Positions 22,657 to 32,122 of a DNA stretch of 64,000 nt are shown here, piece after piece. The notes under the pieces were generated by a model that was not told the origin of the DNA, ran no database searches, and saw only the letters and a list, made by a program, of their open reading frames with translations. The translations under genes and the position numbers were made by a program. Position 1 is the first letter of the stretch. Each line of letters opens with the position of its first letter. The DNA is from Gordonia oryzae. Lineage in GTDB: Bacteria; Actinomycetota; Actinomycetes; Mycobacteriales; Mycobacteriaceae. The stretch covers positions 1 through 64,000 of the forward strand of contig NZ_RKMH01000001.1 of the NCBI RefSeq assembly GCF_003797185.1, read 5' to 3'.

Positions 22657-23910
22657 GTGGCTCCCCGGAAGGTTGCCATTGTCGCCGGTCCGGACGCCGG
22701 ACACGCTTTTCCTGCATTTGCCCTGGCGGAAAAGCTTGCTGCACAAGATATCTCAACCACAGTGTGGACAGGTGCCGTCTGGCACGAGGTGGCGCGTTCG
22801 CGAGGAATCGACGTCGCGGAGTTGCCGGGGCTGCGTGCACTCGCCACCGACGATGACTCCGACGCCGGTGCCAAGCTCGCCGCGCGGGCGGCGCGTATGG
22901 CGGTTGGTCTCGCCCCGTTGCTGGCGGCGCGGGGCACCGATTTGGTGATCTCCGACGTCATCACCGTCGGCGGACTGTGGGCTGCGGAGCTGTGCGGGAT
23001 CCCCGCGATCGAATTGTCGCCACATCCGCTCTACCTGCCGTCGCGGGGACTGCCACCGATCGGCGCCGGGCTGAGTCCCGGTGGTGGGGTGGGCGGACGA
23101 CTCCGCGACATCGCGCTACGCACGGCGAGCAACGTCTCCGTCCGGGCCGGTGAGCGTCAGCGTGCGACAGCACGGCGGGGGATCGGTTTGGCCGGGCTGC
23201 GGTCCGGCATACCCCGGGTGATCGCGACCTTACCTGCACTCGAGGTGTCCCGACCGGATTGGCCGCCGCAGGCGCACATCGTCGGGCCACTGCTGTGGGA
23301 ACCCACCGACGCGATCGTCGAACCGCCGTCGGGCTCGGGCCCGTTGGTGGTGGTGGCGCCGTCGACCGCGGTGATCGGTGCGGCCGACATGCTCACCGAG
23401 ACGCTGGCCGGATTGGCTGTACTGGCATCGAGAAGTCCTGTGCGCGTGGTCATCTCGTCGCTCAACCCGCCAGGCTCCGAGGGGTTCGGGGCGCCCGGGC
23501 TGTCGGTGACGGCGGGCCTGGGACGGCAGGATCAACTCGTCGCCCGAGCCGACGTGGTGGTGTGCGGTGGGGGGCACGGGTTGTTGGCGAAGTCGTTGTC
23601 GGCAGGAGTACCGGTGGTCACGGTGCCGGGCGGCGGTGATCAGTGGGAGTTGGCCAACCGTGTGGCCCGGCAGGGCAGTGGGCTGGTGGTGCGGCCGGTC
23701 CAGGGGCATGCGATTGCCGATGCGGTCGCCACGGTGCTCGGCGATCCGGGGTACGCGCGCGCGGCGGCGGCCGCCGCCGCGTCGATCTCGGACGTGGTGG
23801 ACCCGGTTCGCGTGGCGTGCGATGTGTATCGGCGGTCGGTCGCCGGTGGCGATCTCGGACGTGGCGATCGGTACCGGACGCACGGAGGGGAAGTGCCGCG
23901 ATGCGACTGA
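22657..23910 (+). CDS. GT-B glycosyltransferase (UGT/MurG-like) in the psp locus
   Basis: 417 aa, GTG start 29 bases after the pspA stop. The N-terminal Rossmann half begins KVAIVAGPDAGHAFPAFALA, with the Gly/His loop of MurG/UGT acceptor domains. The C-terminal half contains DVVVCGGGHGLLAKSLSAGV, then PVVTVPGGGDQWELANRVA, the donor-binding signature. No signal peptide or membrane helix is evident, so it probably works at the inner membrane surface. It overlaps the next gene by 10 bases. In M. tuberculosis the genes after pspA encode the membrane proteins PspM and PspN instead. Donor and acceptor are unknown. Confidence 0.82.
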   Translation: MAPRKVAIVAGPDAGHAFPAFALAEKLAAQDISTTVWTGAVWHEVARSRGIDVAELPGLRALATDDDSDAGAKLAARAARMAVGLAPLLAARGTDLVISDVITVGGLWAAELCGIPAIELSPHPLYLPSRGLPPIGAGLSPGGGVGGRLRDIALRTASNVSVRAGERQRATARRGIGLAGLRSGIPRVIATLPALEVSRPDWPPQAHIVGPLLWEPTDAIVEPPSGSGPLVVVAPSTAVIGAADMLTETLAGLAVLASRSPVRVVISSLNPPGSEGFGAPGLSVTAGLGRQDQLVARADVVVCGGGHGLLAKSLSAGVPVVTVPGGGDQWELANRVARQGSGLVVRPVQGHAIADAVATVLGDPGYARAAAAAAASISDVVDPVRVACDVYRRSVAGGDLGRGDRYRTHGGEVPRCD

Positions 23911-24095
23911 CCGAGTTCACTGAGTTGATCACCGAGGAATTCGGCACGATGTCGGCGGATTCGATCCTGTCCGATCACGTGCTCACCGAACTCGGTGGGC
24001 GGACGGGCGCGCAGGCGATCGAGGCCGGCGTGGATCCCCGCGACGTGTGGGTGGCGATCTGCCGTGACTTCGACGTGCCGCGCCACCGTTGGTAG
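23901..24095 (+). CDS. DUF3046 protein, Rv2738c-like
   Basis: 64 aa, starting inside the glycosyltransferase gene (10-base overlap). The protein reads MRLTEFTELITEEFG at the start, LGGRTGAQAIEAGVDPRDVW in the middle and ends in DVPRHRW, the conserved DUF3046 pattern. It is found just upstream of recA throughout Mycobacteriales. Function is unknown; the conserved C-terminal Trp and basic residues suggest a binding surface. Confidence 0.88.
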   Translation: MRLTEFTELITEEFGTMSADSILSDHVLTELGGRTGAQAIEAGVDPRDVWVAICRDFDVPRHRW

Positions 24096-24143
24096 GCAGT
24101 CGTGCTGCCAGAACTCGTCGCCTGCCGCGTGTCGGACTTGCCA

Positions 24144-24159
24144 TCGAACACATGTTCAC
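24144..24159 (+). promoter_or_regulatory. LexA (SOS) box upstream of recA
   Basis: TCGAACACATGTTCAC differs from the mycobacterial consensus TCGAAC-N4-GTTCGA only in the last two bases. It lies 175 bases before recA. Confidence 0.8.
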
Positions 24160-24231
24160 GCAATTCTGTAGGGGTGTGGAACCAACTCGGCATCGCGTGC
24201 GTCCAAAGCTCTCGTGAGGACGTGAACGGTG

Positions 24232-24254
24232 TTGTCGGACCCCGTCGCTAACGT
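24232..24254 (+). promoter_or_regulatory. Candidate LexA-independent damage promoter (RecA-NDp / PafBC type) of recA
   Basis: TTGTCGGACC (24232-24241), seven bases, then TAACGT (24249-24254). This resembles the mycobacterial RecA-NDp motif TTGTCRGTGG-N8-TAN3T used by PafBC-activated genes, with two changes in the last three conserved bases before the spacer and a spacer one base shorter than the consensus I recall. Confidence 0.5.
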
Positions 24255-24334
24255 CCTTCGCGAATCACACAGATACCGACGACCCACCCGATGAACGCCG
24301 GAGTCCCCCGGCGCACAGACACGAGGAGACAGCC

Positions 24335-25378
24335 ATGGCAGCAGCGCCCCAGGATCGTGAAAAGGCACTCGATCTCGCACTCGCACAGATCGACAAGAAC
24401 TTCGGCAAGGGCTCGGTCATGCGACTCGGCGAGGAGACTCGGCAGCCGATCGAGGTGATCCCGACCGGCTCGATCGCCCTCGACGTCGCGCTGGGTATTG
24501 GCGGACTGCCGCGCGGCCGCGTGGTCGAGATCTACGGACCGGAATCGTCGGGTAAGACCACGGTCGCCCTGCATGCGGTCGCCAACGCGCAGGCACAGGG
24601 TGGCATCGCGGCGTTCATCGATGCCGAGCACGCACTGGATCCGGATTACGCGGCCAAGCTCGGCGTGGACGTCGACGCCCTACTGGTGTCGCAGCCGGAC
24701 ACCGGTGAGCAGGCGTTGGAGATCGCCGATATGCTGATTCGCTCCGGTGCCCTCGACATCCTGGTCATCGACTCGGTTGCCGCACTGGTCCCCAAGGCCG
24801 AGATCGAGGGCGAGATGGGCGATTCGCACGTCGGTCTGCAGGCCCGCCTGATGAGCCAGGCGTTGCGCAAGATGACCTCGGCGTTGAGCAATTCCAACAC
24901 CACCGCGATCTTCATCAATCAGCTGCGCGAGAAGATCGGCGTGATGTTCGGTTCGCCGGAGACCACGACGGGCGGTAAGGCACTGAAGTTCTACTCGTCG
25001 GTGCGTCTGGATGTCCGTCGCATCGAGACCCTGAAGGACGGCACCGACGCTGTCGGCAACCGCACCCGCGTCAAGGTCGTCAAGAACAAGGTGGCACCGC
25101 CGTTCAAGCAGGCCGAGTTCGACATCCTCTACGGACACGGCATCTCCAAGGAGGGCTCGCTCATCGACATGGGTGTGGCCGAAGGCTTCATCCGCAAGTC
25201 CGGTTCGTGGTTCACCTACGAGGGTGATCAGCTCGGTCAGGGCAAGGAGAACGCCCGGAAGTTCTTGCTCGAGAATGACGACATCCGCGACGAGATCGAG
25301 AAGAAGATCAAGGAGAAGCTGGGCATCGGCGCGGTGGTCGACGCCGATGACGTCGCACCGGCACCGGTGGAATTCTGA
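24335..25378 (+). CDS. recA: Recombinase RecA
   Basis: 347 aa, normal length. It forms filaments on single-stranded DNA for homologous recombination and stimulates LexA self-cleavage. Walker A is GPESSGKTT at about residue 69, Walker B is [10 protein letters not shown], and loop L2 contains [20 protein letters not shown]. There is no intein, unlike M. tuberculosis RecA. A LexA box and a possible PafBC promoter lie upstream. recX follows at once. Confidence 0.98.
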   Translation: MAAAPQDREKALDLALAQIDKNFGKGSVMRLGEETRQPIEVIPTGSIALDVALGIGGLPRGRVVEIYGPESSGKTTVALHAVANAQAQGGIAAFIDAEHALDPDYAAKLGVDVDALLVSQPDTGEQALEIADMLIRSGALDILVIDSVAALVPKAEIEGEMGDSHVGLQARLMSQALRKMTSALSNSNTTAIFINQLREKIGVMFGSPETTTGGKALKFYSSVRLDVRRIETLKDGTDAVGNRTRVKVVKNKVAPPFKQAEFDILYGHGISKEGSLIDMGVAEGFIRKSGSWFTYEGDQLGQGKENARKFLLENDDIRDEIEKKIKEKLGIGAVVDADDVAPAPVEF

Positions 25379-25425
25379 CCGGCGCTGACAAGCCCAGCGG
25401 TGCCACCGGCCCCACAGCGTGGGAT

Positions 25426-25887
25426 GTGGCGTTGCGGCTGCTGGGTGTCCGGGCGCGGTCACGCGGCGAGATGCAGGAGCGACTGGTTCGGCGCGGCTTC
25501 GACGCTGACACGGTCGCCGAAGTGATGCGGCGTCTGGACTCCGCGGGTCTGCTCGACGACGAGGACTTCGCCGCCGAGTGGGTGTGGTCACGCCAGACCC
25601 ACTCGGGACGCGGGCGTGTGGCTCTACGTCACGAGCTCAAGGCCAAGGGTGTAGATGCGGCGACGATCGAAAGTGTGTTGTCCAACATCGATCCCGAGGA
25701 CGAGCGCGCTGTGGCCAGCCGCCTGGTCGCCAAGAAGCTGACTCCACGTGTGCTCGAGCAGGTGGCCGATCGCGCGGTGCGGGACAAGCACTTTCGTCGG
25801 CTCGTGGGCATGTTGGTCCGTCGCGGATATTCGCAGTCGATGGCGATCGAGGTCGTCGGCGAGCACCTCGACGCCGCAGTGGAATGA
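25426..25887 (+). CDS. recX: RecX, regulator of RecA
   Basis: 153 aa from the GTG at 25426, or about 170 aa if translation begins at the CTG at 25375 that overlaps the recA stop (CTGA). The shorter form would cut just inside the first conserved RecX helix (AWDVALRLLGVRARSR), so the longer form is likely. Three three-helix repeats are visible: RGEMQERLVRRGFDADTVAE, LLDDEDFAAEWVWSR and LVGMLVRRGYSQSMAIEVV. RecX limits RecA filament growth. Co-transcription with recA is expected. Confidence 0.92.
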   Translation: MALRLLGVRARSRGEMQERLVRRGFDADTVAEVMRRLDSAGLLDDEDFAAEWVWSRQTHSGRGRVALRHELKAKGVDAATIESVLSNIDPEDERAVASRLVAKKLTPRVLEQVADRAVRDKHFRRLVGMLVRRGYSQSMAIEVVGEHLDAAVE

Positions 25888-25960
25888 ATGCGGCCGAACG
25901 CGAACTTGCCGGCGCGACGCAGCAGGACAGCTCGATCACAAGTGACGTTTCACCCGGAAT

Positions 25961-25989
25961 CCGATCGGCAATGTCATTCCGATCGGCAA
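25961..25989. repeat. Paired palindromic repeats between convergent recX and gluD
   Basis: CCGATCGGCAA occurs twice (25961-25971 and 25979-25989), each containing the self-complementary CCGATCGG, with a related CTGATCGGCG after it. The two copies can also pair with each other. They sit between convergent genes and may act as a bidirectional terminator or be a small dispersed repeat. Confidence 0.55.
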
Positions 25990-26020
25990 CAGCAGCTGAT
26001 CGGCGCTGAGCGGGGATGCG

Positions 26021-26911
26021 TTATCGAGGACCGACGCCCGGAATGTTCTCCATCGCGCCGAGGTCCACGTCCTCGCCGTGGGGGACCTCGGTTCTGCGGC
26101 GCCCGCGTCGCAACGTCTTCTCGATGAACGTCGCCAGCGACGACAGGCCGAAGTTGATGACGATCATCACGACCGCCACCACGACGAGTGCGGGCAGGTA
26201 GTTGCCGTAGTACGACGCCGACTGGATACCCGACCGGACCACCTCGACGTAGCCGATGGCGTATCCCAGTGCGGAGTCCTTCAGTGCGATCACCATCTGT
26301 GAGATCAGTGCGGGCAGCATCGCGGTGATCGCCTGCGGAAGCAGCACGATACGCATCATCTGGGACTTGCGCAGTCCCAACGCCACAGACGCCTCGGTCT
26401 GTCCTTTCGGCAAGGAATTGATGCCCGAACGCAGGATCTCGGCGATTACCGACCCGTTATAGAGCGTGAGACCCGTGACGACCGCTGCGAAGGCCAGCTG
26501 CGACGACGGGAACACCGCGTAATCGGCGAACAGGTAGTAGGCAAAGATCATCAGAATCAGCACCGGAATGGCGCGGAAGATCTCGACGAACATGCCCGCC
26601 AGTGTCCGCACCCACAGGTGATCGGACAGTCGGCCGATACCGAGCGCCGAGCCCAGGACCATGGCGAAGATGATCGACAGGAACGCCGCTTTCAGCGTGC
26701 CCCACAGCCCCGGCAGGATATAGGTCGTCCAGGTGGTCCCGGTGACGAAGGGATTCCATTTCTCGGCGGTGAGCTGTTGGTTGTCGGTCAGTACGACGAC
26801 CACGTACACGACGATGGCGATGATCACGGCGAGGAAGATCGCGGCGATGATCGCATTGCGAATCCGCGCCTTGGGGCCGGGTGCGTCGTAGAGAACTGTT
26901 GCGCCGCTCAT
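26021..26911 (-). CDS. gluD: Glutamate ABC transporter permease GluD
   Basis: 296 aa. His/Glu/Gln/Arg-type permease with an N-terminal helix and five further membrane helices. The EAA loop signature is [23 protein letters not shown] (about residues 169-191), which docks on the GluA ATPase. The C-terminal 35 residues are charged and extend beyond the fold, as in corynebacterial GluD. Its start overlaps the gluC stop by four bases. Last gene of the gluABCD operon. Confidence 0.94.
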   Translation of the reverse strand: MSGATVLYDAPGPKARIRNAIIAAIFLAVIIAIVVYVVVVLTDNQQLTAEKWNPFVTGTTWTTYILPGLWGTLKAAFLSIIFAMVLGSALGIGRLSDHLWVRTLAGMFVEIFRAIPVLILMIFAYYLFADYAVFPSSQLAFAAVVTGLTLYNGSVIAEILRSGINSLPKGQTEASVALGLRKSQMMRIVLLPQAITAMLPALISQMVIALKDSALGYAIGYVEVVRSGIQSASYYGNYLPALVVVAVVMIVINFGLSSLATFIEKTLRRGRRRTEVPHGEDVDLGAMENIPGVGPR

Positions 26912-27591
26912 CGTTTCACCGCCAGTCGTCTGGCGAGGTAGCCGAAGACGGCGCCCTCGATCAGGGTGATGATCATGAACCCGATGGCGATGATCAGGAA
27001 GATCGCGACGATCTCATTGGCGTGGTCCTCGATCTGTTCCTTCATCAGCAGCGAGGCCTCGGCAACCCCAATCACCGAGGCGATCGTGGTGTTCTTGGTC
27101 AGTGCGATCAACACGCTGCCCAGCGGCCCGATCACCGAACGCAACGCCTGTGGCAGGACGATGATCCCGAAGACCTGCGTGAAACCCAGGCCCAGGGAGC
27201 GGGCTGCCTCGGCCTGCCCGATCGGGACGGTGTTGAAACCCGATCGCAGTGTCTCGCAGACGAAGGTGGCCGTGTAGAGGATGAAGGCCAGCACCGCCAG
27301 GCGGAAGTTGTTGTTCTCGATGAAGGTGCTGTTCTCGGGAGCCAACGCCAGACCGAGGTTCTGATACAGGCCCACCGAGCAGAAGATGATGATCAGCGTC
27401 AGCGGGGTGTTGCGCACGATGTTGACGTAGGTGGCGCCGAACCAGCGCATCACCGGGACGGGGGAGACCCGCATCCCGGCCAGGATGATGCCCCAGATGA
27501 GCGCGCCGAGCGCCGACCAGAAGGTGAGTTCCAGGGTCACCGTGAACGCGGGCCACAGTTGTGGCCCCATGTCCGACCAGAGTTCATTCAT
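26908..27591 (-). CDS. gluC: Glutamate ABC transporter permease GluC
   Basis: 227 aa, five or six membrane helices. The EAA loop reads [20 protein letters not shown] then LPQALR. It pairs with GluD to form the membrane channel of a glutamate uptake system like that of Corynebacterium glutamicum. It overlaps gluD by four bases and lies 19 bases after gluB, so translation within the operon is coupled. Confidence 0.94.
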   Translation of the reverse strand: MNELWSDMGPQLWPAFTVTLELTFWSALGALIWGIILAGMRVSPVPVMRWFGATYVNIVRNTPLTLIIIFCSVGLYQNLGLALAPENSTFIENNNFRLAVLAFILYTATFVCETLRSGFNTVPIGQAEAARSLGLGFTQVFGIIVLPQALRSVIGPLGSVLIALTKNTTIASVIGVAEASLLMKEQIEDHANEIVAIFLIIAIGFMIITLIEGAVFGYLARRLAVKR

Positions 27592-27610
27592 GGTTGGTCA
27601 CCTGCCTTCC

Positions 27611-28708
27611 TCAGCTCAGGCCCGGCGGGCACGGGGTGGACGTGGAGTTGACGATCTTGTCGACGGCCTGCGGTCCGGGGTCGGGCAGGAACTTGTAGCT
27701 CGATCCGGGAGCTGCGGCGCGGGCCGTCATCTCGTCGACATGCCGATTGCCGATTGCCTTGCGCAGCGCTGCTTCCCATGCGGATTCACCCCCGGCCGGT
27801 CCGGGCTGCAGCATGGCGTCGAGTGCCTCATCCACGGCGGTGATCGCGTCGGGGTAGTTCTTGGCCATGCCGATGCCGTAGTTTTCGGTGGAGAACGGCG
27901 CACCTCGTTTCTTGAGGACTTTTTTGCCGCCGCTGGCGACGCACGCGTCCTTGGGGTAGGTCATCCCGACGAGCTTGAACTCGTCGGGGAAGAAGTCGGC
28001 GTAACCGGCGAGGATGACCTCGTCGGTGGTCAGCGCGTCGACCTTGCCTCGCCGCACGGCCTCCACACACGAGGAGTACGAGTCGTACTCCTGTAGCTGC
28101 ACACCGGGCAGCTGTGCCTTGACGTTCTGCGCCGACGTCGATCCGGTGACCGAGCAGAGCTTCTTGCCCTTGTTCAGATCGGTCAGCGAGGTGATCGAGT
28201 TGTCGTCCTCGCGGACGAGCAGGGCCTGGTAGTTGATCAGATAGGGGCCGGCGAAGTTGACCTGCTTGGCGCGGGAGGCGTTGATCGAGTAGGTGGCCGC
28301 GATCATGTCGACCTCACCGTTGTTGATGAGCGTCTCACGCTGGGCCGACGGCGTCTCGCGCCAGGTGATCTCGGGATGAGCCACCCGGAGTTGATCGGCG
28401 ATGTGATTGACCACGTAGGTCGACACAGACGGGTCGAATCCGGTGACGCTCCGGTCGGGGTTGCGGATACCCAGGCCGGGCTGGTCGTATTTGGTGCCCA
28501 GAACCACTCTCCCGTTGCGGATCGAGTCGAGCAGGTTGCGCGGTTCGGAACTGCCACAGGCGCTCACACAGGTGGCAAGAACCGCGGCAACGAGCACAGC
28601 GACGCCCAGGGCCGCATTTCGGCCGCGCCGCCGATGACCGGAAGTTTGTGGAAAACGTTGCCGCATATGTCTTGTCGATGATCCCGGGGTGTTGGTGGGG
28701 TTGTCCAT
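27611..28708 (-). CDS. gluB: Glutamate-binding lipoprotein GluB
   Basis: 365 aa. An Arg-rich start, a hydrophobic helix and the lipobox VSAC (Cys51) give a lipoprotein anchored outside the membrane. A later ATG at residue 15 is an alternative start. The mature part is a periplasmic-binding-protein type II domain: GTKYDQPGLGIRNPD, VDMIAATYSINASRAKQVNFAGPY and CSVTGSTSAQNVK are typical of the glutamate/aspartate branch. The C-terminus has an extension rich in Pro and Ser. The start lies one base after the gluA stop. Confidence 0.94.
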   Translation of the reverse strand: MDNPTNTPGSSTRHMRQRFPQTSGHRRRGRNAALGVAVLVAAVLATCVSACGSSEPRNLLDSIRNGRVVLGTKYDQPGLGIRNPDRSVTGFDPSVSTYVVNHIADQLRVAHPEITWRETPSAQRETLINNGEVDMIAATYSINASRAKQVNFAGPYLINYQALLVREDDNSITSLTDLNKGKKLCSVTGSTSAQNVKAQLPGVQLQEYDSYSSCVEAVRRGKVDALTTDEVILAGYADFFPDEFKLVGMTYPKDACVASGGKKVLKKRGAPFSTENYGIGMAKNYPDAITAVDEALDAMLQPGPAGGESAWEAALRKAIGNRHVDEMTARAAAPGSSYKFLPDPGPQAVDKIVNSTSTPCPPGLS

Positions 28709-28709
28709 C

Positions 28710-29495
28710 TCAGTGACCCAGGATCTTCGACAGGAACTCCTTGGCGCGGTCGGACTGCGGGTTGTCGAAGAAGGACTCGGGGTCGGAGTCCTCGACGACG
28801 GCGCCGTCGGCCATGAAGATGACGCGGTCTGCGGCCTTGCGGGCGAAGCCCATCTCGTGGGTGACCACGAGCATCGTCATGCCCTCCTTGGCCAGCGAGA
28901 CCATCACGTCGAGGACCTCGTTGACCATCTCCGGGTCGAGTGCCGAGGTGGGCTCGTCGAAGAGCATGATCTTGGGGTTCATGGCCAGGGACCGAGCGAT
29001 GGCCACGCGTTGTTGCTGCCCGCCGGACAGCTGTGCCGGGTACTTGTCCTTCTGGCTGGCGATACCGACGCGCTCGAGGAGTTGGAGGGCGTGCTTCTCC
29101 GCCTCGGCCTTGCTCTGTTTGCGGACCTTCGTTGGCGCGAGGGTGACGTTCTGCAGGATCGTCTTGTGCGCGAACAGGTTGAACGATTGGAAGACCATGC
29201 CGACATCGGCGCGTAGGCGGGCCAGGTCTTTGCCCTCGGCGGGTAGTGATTCGCCCTCGATGCGGATCTCGCCGCTGTCGATCGGTTCGAGGCGATTGAT
29301 CGTGCGGCACAGAGTGGACTTGCCCGATCCCGAGGGGCCCAGCACGACCACGACCTGACCGCGCGGGACGTTGAGGTTGATGTCCTTGAGGACGTGCAGC
29401 TCACCGAAGTGCTTCTGCACCTTCGTCATGGTGATCATCGGCGGTGAATCGGCCGCGGTCGCCGCATCCGGCGCCGCGTTCGGAGATTCGGTCAT
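28710..29495 (-). CDS. gluA: Glutamate ABC transporter ATP-binding protein GluA
   Basis: 261 aa from the ATG at 29495. The frame is open further upstream, but that part has no homology and overlaps the divergent miaB start. Walker A is GPSGSGKST, the ABC signature LSGGQQQR, Walker [14 protein letters not shown], with the switch His in VVTHEMG. It powers glutamate import by GluBCD. Compared with C. glutamicum GluA the N-terminus carries about 19 extra, Ala-rich residues; the ATG giving [16 protein letters not shown] is an alternative start. Confidence 0.95.
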   Translation of the reverse strand: MTESPNAAPDAATAADSPPMITMTKVQKHFGELHVLKDINLNVPRGQVVVVLGPSGSGKSTLCRTINRLEPIDSGEIRIEGESLPAEGKDLARLRADVGMVFQSFNLFAHKTILQNVTLAPTKVRKQSKAEAEKHALQLLERVGIASQKDKYPAQLSGGQQQRVAIARSLAMNPKIMLFDEPTSALDPEMVNEVLDVMVSLAKEGMTMLVVTHEMGFARKAADRVIFMADGAVVEDSDPESFFDNPQSDRAKEFLSKILGH

Positions 29496-29662
29496 ACGTA
29501 GCAACCCTAATCGGGATAAGTCCGAATGACGCGGTAAATGCGACACCTGCGTGTTCGGTTCGGGAAGCCGATGGTCACGTGTATATCTCCGCCCCGACCC
29601 GCTGGAGGTGATCGGTCGGCGACTCCACAGCCGATTTGCCCCCGCCCCGTACTCTGGACCGA

Positions 29663-31288
29663 GTGAGTATCGACCTGTCCGAATCCTCAGCGACCTCACC
29701 GGATGCCGGTGTGGGCGGTGACGCCGTGCGTCGCTATCAGGTCCGCACCTATGGCTGCCAGATGAACGTCCACGACTCCGAGCGGATCTCGGGGCTGCTC
29801 GAGGAGGCGGGTTATCTACCCGCCTCCGACGACGACGACGCCGACCTCGTGGTCTTCAACACGTGCGCTATCCGTGAGAATGCCGACAACAAACTCTATG
29901 GCAATCTGTCGCATTTGGCGCCGGTGAAGGCCGCTCGGCCGGGTATGCAGATCGCCGTAGGCGGTTGTCTTGCGCAGAAGGACAAGGACGCGGTTTTAGG
30001 TCGGGCGCCCTGGGTCGACGTTGTCTTCGGCACCCACAACATCGGGTCGTTGCCGGTGCTACTCGAACGCGCGCGACACAACGAAGCCGCGCAGGTCGAG
30101 ATCCGCGATTCGCTGGAGGCGTTTCCCTCGACGCTGCCGGCCAAACGTGAATCCGCTTATGCCGGTTGGGTTTCGGTGTCGGTAGGGTGTAACAACACCT
30201 GCACGTTCTGCATTGTTCCGTCGTTGCGCGGGAAAGAGGTCGATCGCCGGCCCGGCGATGTGCTCGCCGAGGTGACCGCCCTCGTCGATGCCGGTGTGCT
30301 CGAGGTGACCCTGCTCGGGCAGAACGTCAACGCTTACGGCATGTCCTTCGCCGACCCGGGGACCCCGCGTAACCGCGGTGCGTTCGCCGAACTGCTGCGG
30401 GCTTGTGGTGACATCGACGGACTCGAACGCGTGCGGTTTACCTCGCCCCATCCGGCAGAGTTCACCGACGACGTCATCGAGGCGATGGCCCAGACACCGA
30501 ATGTGTGCCCGCAACTGCACATGCCGTTGCAATCCGGGTCGGACCGGATCCTGAAGTCGATGCGACGCAGCTATCGGCGGACCCGGTTCTTGGGCATCCT
30601 CGACAAGGTGCGCGCGGCGATGCCACACGCCGCCATCACCACCGACATCATCGTCGGCTTCCCCGGTGAAACCGAGGACGACTTCGCTCAGACCCTCGAG
30701 GTGGTCGAACAGGCCCGCTTCGCCAGCGCCTTCACCTTCCAGTACTCGCCGCGACCGGGAACACCCGCGGCCACGATGGACGACCAGGTGCCGCCTGCAG
30801 TGGTTGCCGAGCGGTACCAGCGACTGATCGAACTCCAGGAGCGGATCTGTCTGTCAGAGAACCAAGCCATCATCGGACGGCAGGTCGAGTTGCTCGTGGT
30901 GGCCGACGAGGGTCGCAAGAGCGCACACTCGCACCGCATGACCGGTCGGGCGCGAGACGGTCGGCTGGTCCATTTCCGCCCCGGGGATCTCGCCGCGGCG
31001 ATTCGTCCCGGTGACATCGTGACGACCGAGGTCACCGAGGCGGCGCCGCACCACCTCATCGCCGACACCGGCGTGGCCGGGCATCGGCGCACCCGGGCCG
31101 GTGACGCGCACGAACAGAGCCGGACCCCGACGACCCCGCCGGTCGGTGTTGGCCTCGGCATTCCCGGCATCGGTCCCGCGCCGGTCGTCGCGGACGACAG
31201 CGGCTGTGGTGCCGGGGCATGCGGGGCCGGCACGACCGCACCCGGTTCCGAGGTTCCCGGGCGCGTGATGGCGACGGCAGGACAGTGA
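29663..31288 (+). CDS. miaB: tRNA-2-methylthio-N6-dimethylallyladenosine synthase
   Basis: 541 aa, GTG start at 29663. It adds the methylthio group at C2 of i6A37 in tRNAs reading UNN codons, acting after MiaA. The N-terminal UPF0004 domain has [29 protein letters not shown] and [11 protein letters not shown], giving the three Cys of the auxiliary cluster. The radical SAM motif is [13 protein letters not shown] domain lies at about residues 400-460. The last 80 residues are Pro/Gly-rich and include GCGAGACGAG; they exceed the usual length and look disordered. Confidence 0.95.
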   Translation: MSIDLSESSATSPDAGVGGDAVRRYQVRTYGCQMNVHDSERISGLLEEAGYLPASDDDDADLVVFNTCAIRENADNKLYGNLSHLAPVKAARPGMQIAVGGCLAQKDKDAVLGRAPWVDVVFGTHNIGSLPVLLERARHNEAAQVEIRDSLEAFPSTLPAKRESAYAGWVSVSVGCNNTCTFCIVPSLRGKEVDRRPGDVLAEVTALVDAGVLEVTLLGQNVNAYGMSFADPGTPRNRGAFAELLRACGDIDGLERVRFTSPHPAEFTDDVIEAMAQTPNVCPQLHMPLQSGSDRILKSMRRSYRRTRFLGILDKVRAAMPHAAITTDIIVGFPGETEDDFAQTLEVVEQARFASAFTFQYSPRPGTPAATMDDQVPPAVVAERYQRLIELQERICLSENQAIIGRQVELLVVADEGRKSAHSHRMTGRARDGRLVHFRPGDLAAAIRPGDIVTTEVTEAAPHHLIADTGVAGHRRTRAGDAHEQSRTPTTPPVGVGLGIPGIGPAPVVADDSGCGAGACGAGTTAPGSEVPGRVMATAGQ

Positions 31289-31299
31289 GAGACGAGGAC

Positions 31300-32076
31300 A
31301 TGAGTATCGAGCGCCAGAACCCGAAGGATTCCGATCACCGCGAGGGCGACGACGCCGCGAACGTGGTCGACTCCGATGCTGCGGGCAAGCGTGAGCGCCA
31401 CGAGAATCTGCGGGGTGACAAGGCGCTGTCGGAGCTTCTCGGTCGCGACGTCCGGCGGCCGTCGGGATCGTCGGAGAGCCTCGCCGATCTGGCTGCCTAC
31501 GAGAACGACCTGCGCAAGGCCGAACGCAGGGTGGCCGGTGAGATCGATCCGGGTGCGCGCGCCATCGTCGTGGCGGTCGCGGTGCTCCTGGCGATGGTAT
31601 CGCTGGTGTTGCCGCACACCGGGTCCGCCAGCGGGATCGACGTGCTGACGATGTCGGCGACTGCAGTGACCGAGCGGGTGGCGGTGACCTCCCGGGTTTT
31701 CGTGTACCTGCTGTTGATCTTCGGGATCGGCGCGTCGATGCTCGCACTGCTCACCCGGCGCTGGATCATCGCGTGGGTCGCATTGTGCGGGTCGGCGGTC
31801 GCCTGCGTGGCCGGGCTGCTGGCCTGGTGGACCCGCAACACCCCGGGCGTCGGCGGCATCGAGCCGCCGTCCGGCGTCGGAATCGGGCTGATCCTCGGCT
31901 GGATCGCGGTCTTCGTGCTCAGCTTCCACTGGGCGCGGGTCGTGTGGGCACGCAGCACCTATCACCTCGCGATCGCCGAGCAGCGCCGGGTTGAGGCCGC
32001 CAGACGCGAGGAGGTGACCCGTCGCATCCGCGGGCGGACCGACTTCCGGCCACCGACCGGGGACTCCGGGGCCTGA
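31300..32076 (+). CDS. Four-helix membrane protein, Rv2732c-like
   Basis: 258 aa from the ATG at 31300. A GTG at 31285 overlapping the miaB stop is an alternative start and would couple the two genes. A charged N-terminus of about 85 residues contains ENLRGDKALSELLGRDVRRP and a short amphipathic helix (LAAYENDLRKAERR). Four membrane helices follow (about residues 90-215), and the cytoplasmic tail is Arg-rich. No catalytic motif is seen. Genes of this kind follow miaB in mycobacteria. Function is unknown. Confidence 0.82.
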   Translation: MSIERQNPKDSDHREGDDAANVVDSDAAGKRERHENLRGDKALSELLGRDVRRPSGSSESLADLAAYENDLRKAERRVAGEIDPGARAIVVAVAVLLAMVSLVLPHTGSASGIDVLTMSATAVTERVAVTSRVFVYLLLIFGIGASMLALLTRRWIIAWVALCGSAVACVAGLLAWWTRNTPGVGGIEPPSGVGIGLILGWIAVFVLSFHWARVVWARSTYHLAIAEQRRVEAARREEVTRRIRGRTDFRPPTGDSGA

Positions 32077-32122
32077 CCAGCCGGGACTCCGGGGCCTGAC
32101 CAGCCGCTGACCCCGGCTGGGC

